The notes beneath the pieces were generated by a model that was given only the letters and a program-made list of their open reading frames with translations, was not told the origin of the DNA and did no database searches. Shown piece by piece: positions 40,908-44,138 of a DNA stretch of 44,138 nucleotides. Both the position numbers and the translations under genes were made by a program. Every line of letters starts with the position of its first letter. Within the stretch, counting starts at the first letter, position 1. The DNA comes from a virus: positions 1 to 44,138 of IMG/VR virus record IMGVR_UViG_3300008267_009701. One strand, 5' to 3'.

Positions 40908-41900
40908 TTAAAATTCTTTTGGTATTTTGAACATTTCAGATTCTTTAGCTCTTCTTTTTATTAAACCTGGATATTCATCAAATTTATTACTTGATATTTG
41001 TTTAATCGATTCTTTAGCCTTTTCTAATTCACCTCTTTTTACATATTGAATAAAATCACTCATCCTTAAATTACCCACACCAAAATTATATGCTATTGAG
41101 ACCATGGCATCATACATACCTTGTGTTAACCTAGGTTTTATATTTTCCATTTCCCAATCATCTAATATTTTGTTTACACCGTCTATAGACTTTTTTACAT
41201 CATCACGTAATAATTGTTCGGCTTGAGCTTTTGTTATTCTGGTTATCTCTTTATCAGGGTTATTTCTATCATAAGTTATTATATCTTCATAATTAGGAAC
41301 AAATGGATAATCTCCACCTGTACTACCTCTTTTTGGATTTGAAAAAACTGCGTGACCATAACCTGTAGTATAAGCCCCATCTTTAATATCATAAAAATAT
41401 AAAACAGGTTTACCGTTTATACCCTCTTCTTTTTTTAAAAAATTAAAAAGATTTTCACTAGGTTTCCTAATTTTTTTAACAGTATCTTTTTTTATTTTAT
41501 TTGTTTTATCTATACTATTACTTATATTAGATGATACTTTATTATATAAATCATTTATTTCTTGTAAAGAAAGGATACCAATAAAAGAATAAAATATGTA
41601 TTTTATTAATCTTTTTTTAAACTTTGGTGGTAAACTTTTTGTTTCTTCTAAAAAAATTTTTACATATTTAATAACATCGTTTTTTGTTTTAACCCATTTT
41701 CTAGACTGTTTTAAATCTTCTTTTACTTTTTGAGTTAAATCCCACTGATAGGTTGGACTTGGTTCATCTTTAATCCATTCATTTTCATTAATCAATGAAA
41801 TATCATTAACAACTTTTTTTAAATAATATTTTGTTTCTAAAATATTATCATAATCAATAGATTTATTAATCTCTTCTTTTATTATTAGTTTGATGTTCAT
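40908..41900 (-). CDS. GH24 (T4-type) lysozyme with N-terminal extension, putatively head-packaged
   Basis: 330 residues. The GH24 domain spans about 148-325. By alignment with T4 lysozyme E159 (KKEEG), D171 (LYFYDIKDG) and T178 (AYTTGYGH) are the catalytic set. SIAYNFGVGNLRMSDFIQYV and YPGLIKRRAKESEMF are further family marks. The first ~147 residues are extra; they begin NIKLIIKEEINKSI, the recurrent I-I-K-E signature, and contain another L-I-N-E at about 36-39. It follows the DHH gene with a one-base overlap under the same late element. Packaging in the virion rather than, or beside, a role in lysis is inferred. Confidence 0.88.
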   Translation of the reverse strand: MNIKLIIKEEINKSIDYDNILETKYYLKKVVNDISLINENEWIKDEPSPTYQWDLTQKVKEDLKQSRKWVKTKNDVIKYVKIFLEETKSLPPKFKKRLIKYIFYSFIGILSLQEINDLYNKVSSNISNSIDKTNKIKKDTVKKIRKPSENLFNFLKKEEGINGKPVLYFYDIKDGAYTTGYGHAVFSNPKRGSTGGDYPFVPNYEDIITYDRNNPDKEITRITKAQAEQLLRDDVKKSIDGVNKILDDWEMENIKPRLTQGMYDAMVSIAYNFGVGNLRMSDFIQYVKRGELEKAKESIKQISSNKFDEYPGLIKRRAKESEMFKIPKEF

Positions 41901-43321
41901 TATTTACTAGAATCTATTTTAGTTTTTAATTGATTAATAAATTCCTCAGAGAATTTCTTTAAAAAAGGTACACCATCTTTTCCGAAATACATTAAACCCG
42001 ATATGTTAGTGATACATTTATGACCACCACTATTAGATTGAATCATATCCCAACCTGTAATTTTTAACATTTTAAGAGCTTTAATTTCTCTTTCTGTTAA
42101 ATCACTGTAAGATTTTGACATAACTTTTTTAATGGCATTTTGCCATCTATCAATAGTATAATCTTCACTTGAGCCTTTCGGTAATGTATTTAAACCTATA
42201 ACACCATTATCACTATCTTCAAACATAGCTACCATATCATTATAACTAAAACCTACCGATTCTTCATTAAAATCCTTACTTTTTTCAGCGAAATATTTTA
42301 TAGTATCCACTGTTATTATTTTATTTTCTAATTCAGATTTATAAACATTTAAAACATCTTGTGCTATCTCACCTAAATTAACACCTTTAAGTTCTCTACT
42401 AGTTTTAAAAGGATTACAAGAAGCTTGTAATAAACCTAGAGGCCATGTTATAACTAAAAAGTTTGCTTCAGGATATAATTTAAATGGTACATATCTATCA
42501 TATGAACCAGGTTTAAACATTGAACCTCCTCCATATTGTGAAATTATACCATATTCTTCATCATAATTTACGTCTTTACTTTCAGATTGTTTTTTAATAT
42601 AATCTGCTACATTTTGTTTCATCTCTAAAGATGAAGTGTATCCCTCTTCTTTAGCTAATTTAACAATATTTAAATAAATGTTTAAAAGTGATGGTGTAGA
42701 ATCTAAAACAAGTCTTTCTAAAAATTTTGGTTTATTTTTATAGGCCAATAACAATTTATTTGTTACTAATGCCATAGCTATTTTATTATTAACAAATTCT
42801 TTTGTTTTATTTAATTTAAAAATGTAATTCATTACATCATCAGGTGTAATACCTAATCTTGCGTAGTCAGCACTATCTATTGTAGATATCATCATAATAT
42901 CACTTGAAGGAAAAATATCTTGTGGTGACAATACCTGTGAAATAGTTTCTACATTTGAACGAGAGTGTCTAAAGGATGTTGATGTACTTTTTTCCACCCC
43001 CACCTGTGAATCGTGGTGGTCTGTATGTATAACAAACATTGGTTTACCATGAGCAAAGTCAACCAACACTGGCATTATTTCACCACTAGCATCAGGTTTT
43101 TTAATAGAAAATTCTTTATCTCCATATTGGATTACTTCGGTATCGACTGTTTTAATACCGTATTTTTCAAGATAGTCTTTCATCGCAATAGCGGTAGTAA
43201 CTCCATCAAGATCCTGGTGAAAGTAGATTTTGGCCTTTTTATATCTTTTAGCTAATTTATTTATATTTTGTATACCACTTTCGGATATAATTTGTTTAAT
43301 AGAATTTTCAGTAATAATCAT
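41900..43321 (-). CDS. DHH-family phosphoesterase, putatively head-packaged
   Basis: 473 residues. IYFHQDLDGVTTAIAM (32-47) supplies the D-x-D metal ligands, VLVDFAHG (85-92) the next Asp, and HTDHHDSQ (99-106) the D-H-H motif. SGGHKCITNISG (about 431-442) matches the DHHA1 G-G-H substrate site. These proteins cut single-stranded nucleic acid (RecJ-like), short oligonucleotides (NrnA-like) or cyclic dinucleotides. The start IITENSIKQIISESGI follows the packaged-protein pattern with I-I-S-E. It is first in a late pair with the lysozyme. A DHH enzyme delivered with the DNA could remove nucleotide signals in the host, but this is speculation. Confidence 0.82.
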   Translation of the reverse strand: MIITENSIKQIISESGIQNINKLAKRYKKAKIYFHQDLDGVTTAIAMKDYLEKYGIKTVDTEVIQYGDKEFSIKKPDASGEIMPVLVDFAHGKPMFVIHTDHHDSQVGVEKSTSTSFRHSRSNVETISQVLSPQDIFPSSDIMMISTIDSADYARLGITPDDVMNYIFKLNKTKEFVNNKIAMALVTNKLLLAYKNKPKFLERLVLDSTPSLLNIYLNIVKLAKEEGYTSSLEMKQNVADYIKKQSESKDVNYDEEYGIISQYGGGSMFKPGSYDRYVPFKLYPEANFLVITWPLGLLQASCNPFKTSRELKGVNLGEIAQDVLNVYKSELENKIITVDTIKYFAEKSKDFNEESVGFSYNDMVAMFEDSDNGVIGLNTLPKGSSEDYTIDRWQNAIKKVMSKSYSDLTEREIKALKMLKITGWDMIQSNSGGHKCITNISGLMYFGKDGVPFLKKFSEEFINQLKTKIDSSK

Positions 43322-43345
43322 TTTATTTATTTTCCAATAAATATC
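43322..43345 (-). promoter_or_regulatory. Late promoter element in leader hairpin
   Basis: On the minus strand GATATTTAT (43345-43337) ends 15 nt before the ATG at 43321. TATTTATT pairs with AATAAATA (8 bp) around a GGAA loop, 3 nt ahead of the start codon. Confidence 0.62.
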
Positions 43346-43583
43346 ACTGATTTTGATTCAATTTAGATTTAAGTTGATCAATGTGATGATTTAAATACCA
43401 AGAGGCCTTATTTAAATCCTCCAATTCTTTATTAGGGTCTTTTTTTCCTGCTCTTGAAATGTATTTTACGGTGTTACCTAGAGAGAAACCTAATTCCCAT
43501 GCATCAATAACTTTTATTGCCTCATATAAATTTTCTTCACCTCCATAATGTTTTGGGTGATTAACTTGTTCTTTATTTTCCAT
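43344..43583 (-). CDS. DUF3310 family protein
   Basis: 79 residues. VNHPKHYGGEENLYEAIKVIDAWELGFSLGNTVKYISRAGKKD, then LEDLNKASWYLNHHI, covers the entire DUF3310 pattern (H-P-x-H-Y near the start, G-N-x-V-K-Y-I-x-R). The family is common in phages, sometimes annotated as a nucleotide kinase-like or MazG-like helper, and its role is unproven. It is transcribed toward the DHH gene from the divergent region 43584-43636. No late element precedes it, so early or middle timing is likely. Confidence 0.82.
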   Translation of the reverse strand: MENKEQVNHPKHYGGEENLYEAIKVIDAWELGFSLGNTVKYISRAGKKDPNKELEDLNKASWYLNHHIDQLKSKLNQNQ

Positions 43584-43587
43584 TATT

Positions 43588-43617
43588 TTTGTTTTTAATT
43601 AAAAATACTTATATTTG
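43588..43617 (+). promoter_or_regulatory. Bacteroidota-type sigma promoter
   Basis: TTTG (43588-43591) and, 18 nt later, TATATTTG (43610-43617) match the TTTG...TAnnTTTG pattern. The ATG at 43637 is 19 nt further on, giving a short leader. Confidence 0.65.
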
Positions 43618-43636
43618 TGGTAATAAAAAAGAGTGT

Positions 43637-43987
43637 ATGAAACATAAAAAAATAAAATTTGGTAGTTTAAATGATTATAGGTTGAAGAGGTTGTATTCCA
43701 AAATTTTAAAAAAAGAAACTAATCTTAGAAAATCATTAAGACCACTCCAACATATATTATCTAAAGAACAAAAATTAGATATTAAAAATAAGTTAGATTA
43801 TTATTTATCAACGAGAGCTTCAATTGGTGCTGAGATTAATCACCGTAATCTTTTAAAAAGTAAAAAATTAAAACCTAATAGGTTGGAGGTAATCGATAAA
43901 AATGGTAGAATGTACGTAAATATGAATTGTACATTTGAATTGAATTATCAGGATGAGGGTAAAACATTAAAAATTTTTGTGAAATGA
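43637..43987 (+). CDS. Small early-type protein of unknown function
   Basis: 116 residues from the ATG at 43637; reading further upstream would run through the promoter. It is very basic. The first half is helical (LNDYRLKRLYSKILKKETNLRKSL, LSKEQKLDIKNKLDYYLST) and the second half holds short strands (RLEVIDKNGRMYVNMNCTFELNY). No family recognised. A host-type promoter sits directly before it, so it is likely expressed early. It overlaps the next gene as ATGA. Confidence 0.65.
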   Translation: MKHKKIKFGSLNDYRLKRLYSKILKKETNLRKSLRPLQHILSKEQKLDIKNKLDYYLSTRASIGAEINHRNLLKSKKLKPNRLEVIDKNGRMYVNMNCTFELNYQDEGKTLKIFVK

Positions 43988-44138
43988 AAATAAATGATGA
44001 AAAAGAAAAACTTACTGTTTTAGAAAAAATTAGATTGTGGTGGAAGTTTGAAGGTAAATATTATCACAAAGATTTAATTCAAGGGATTAAAAACCTATGG
44101 AAATGGTTTCCTACTATTTGGAAAGACCGTGATTGGGA
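43984..44138 (+). CDS. Start of a conserved phage protein (cut by the window edge)
   Basis: The first 51 codons are visible, coupled by ATGA to the previous gene. The sequence is Trp-rich with IRLWWKFEGKYYHKDLIQG and KNLWKWFPTIWKDRDW. The W-F-P-x-I-W-K-D-R-D-W run is a pattern I recall from many uncharacterised phage proteins in which it is followed by D-H-Y. Function unknown. Confidence 0.65.
   Translation, partial: MKINDEKEKLTVLEKIRLWWKFEGKYYHKDLIQGIKNLWKWFPTIWKDRDW

Overview
The window is part of a large, strongly AT-rich, T4-like contractile-tailed phage genome. It holds a head cassette in T4 order (a candidate portal end, gp21-like prohead protease, gp22-like scaffold, gp23-like major capsid protein), a gp5-like baseplate spike, a gp43-like family B DNA polymerase, a gp55-like late sigma factor, PhoH and dUTPase. 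The host is probably a member of the Bacteroidota (perhaps a flavobacterium). Start codons sit behind A-rich leaders with no Shine-Dalgarno sequence, two promoters match the Bacteroidota form (TTTG, then TAnnTTTG), and one small protein resembles the Bacteroidota family DUF4494. No tRNA, rRNA, CRISPR array or insertion sequence was seen.

Layout. 1-8755 (+): candidate portal end, a conserved protein, a holin-like gene pair, small unknown genes, prohead protease, small proteins with a shared N-terminus, scaffold and major capsid protein, with a metalloprotease gene on the minus strand between them. 8785-9482 (+): free-standing HNH endonuclease. 9475-11022 (-): three accessory genes. 11118-11587 (+): a small late gene. 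11592-17142 (-): fibre-like protein, spike and baseplate-region genes. 17156-35377 (-): a long early/middle-type block with the late sigma factor, a glycan island (several GT2 and GT-B glycosyltransferases, three sugar-nucleotide SDR/cupin enzymes, a UDP-GlcNAc 2-epimerase, two methyltransferases), PhoH, a proteasome/HslV-like Ntn hydrolase, dUTPase and a PolB-type exonuclease. 35423-37902 (-): a late operon of small probable virion genes ending in a 17-residue ORF and a terminator. 37929-43345 (-): DNA polymerase, then a late pair, DHH phosphoesterase and GH24 lysozyme. 43584-44138: DUF3310 (-) and small early genes (+).

Two linked patterns stand out. First, the element (G/C/T)ATATTTAT lies 14-16 nt before the start codon of eight genes, and at other distances before three more. 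Nearly all are virion-type genes, and the element is absent before polymerase, PhoH, dUTPase and the glycan operon. It reads as the reverse complement of the T4 late box TATAAATA, and a gp55-like sigma factor is encoded here. At many of these sites the element is the left arm or loop of an inverted repeat whose right arm contains the ATG. Read-through RNA would hide the start codon and RNA begun at the late promoter would not, as is known for T4 genes e, soc, 49 and I-TevI.

Second, at least seven otherwise unrelated proteins (small proteins, an HExxH metalloprotease, a lysozyme, a DHH phosphoesterase, with a WYL-like protein as a weaker eighth) begin with a short basic helix ending in I-I/L-x-E. 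The major capsid protein has a matching I-N-E at the expected maturation site. This fits a capsid-targeting sequence trimmed by the gp21-like protease, so these proteins may be packed in the head and delivered with the DNA. Both models are inferences from sequence.
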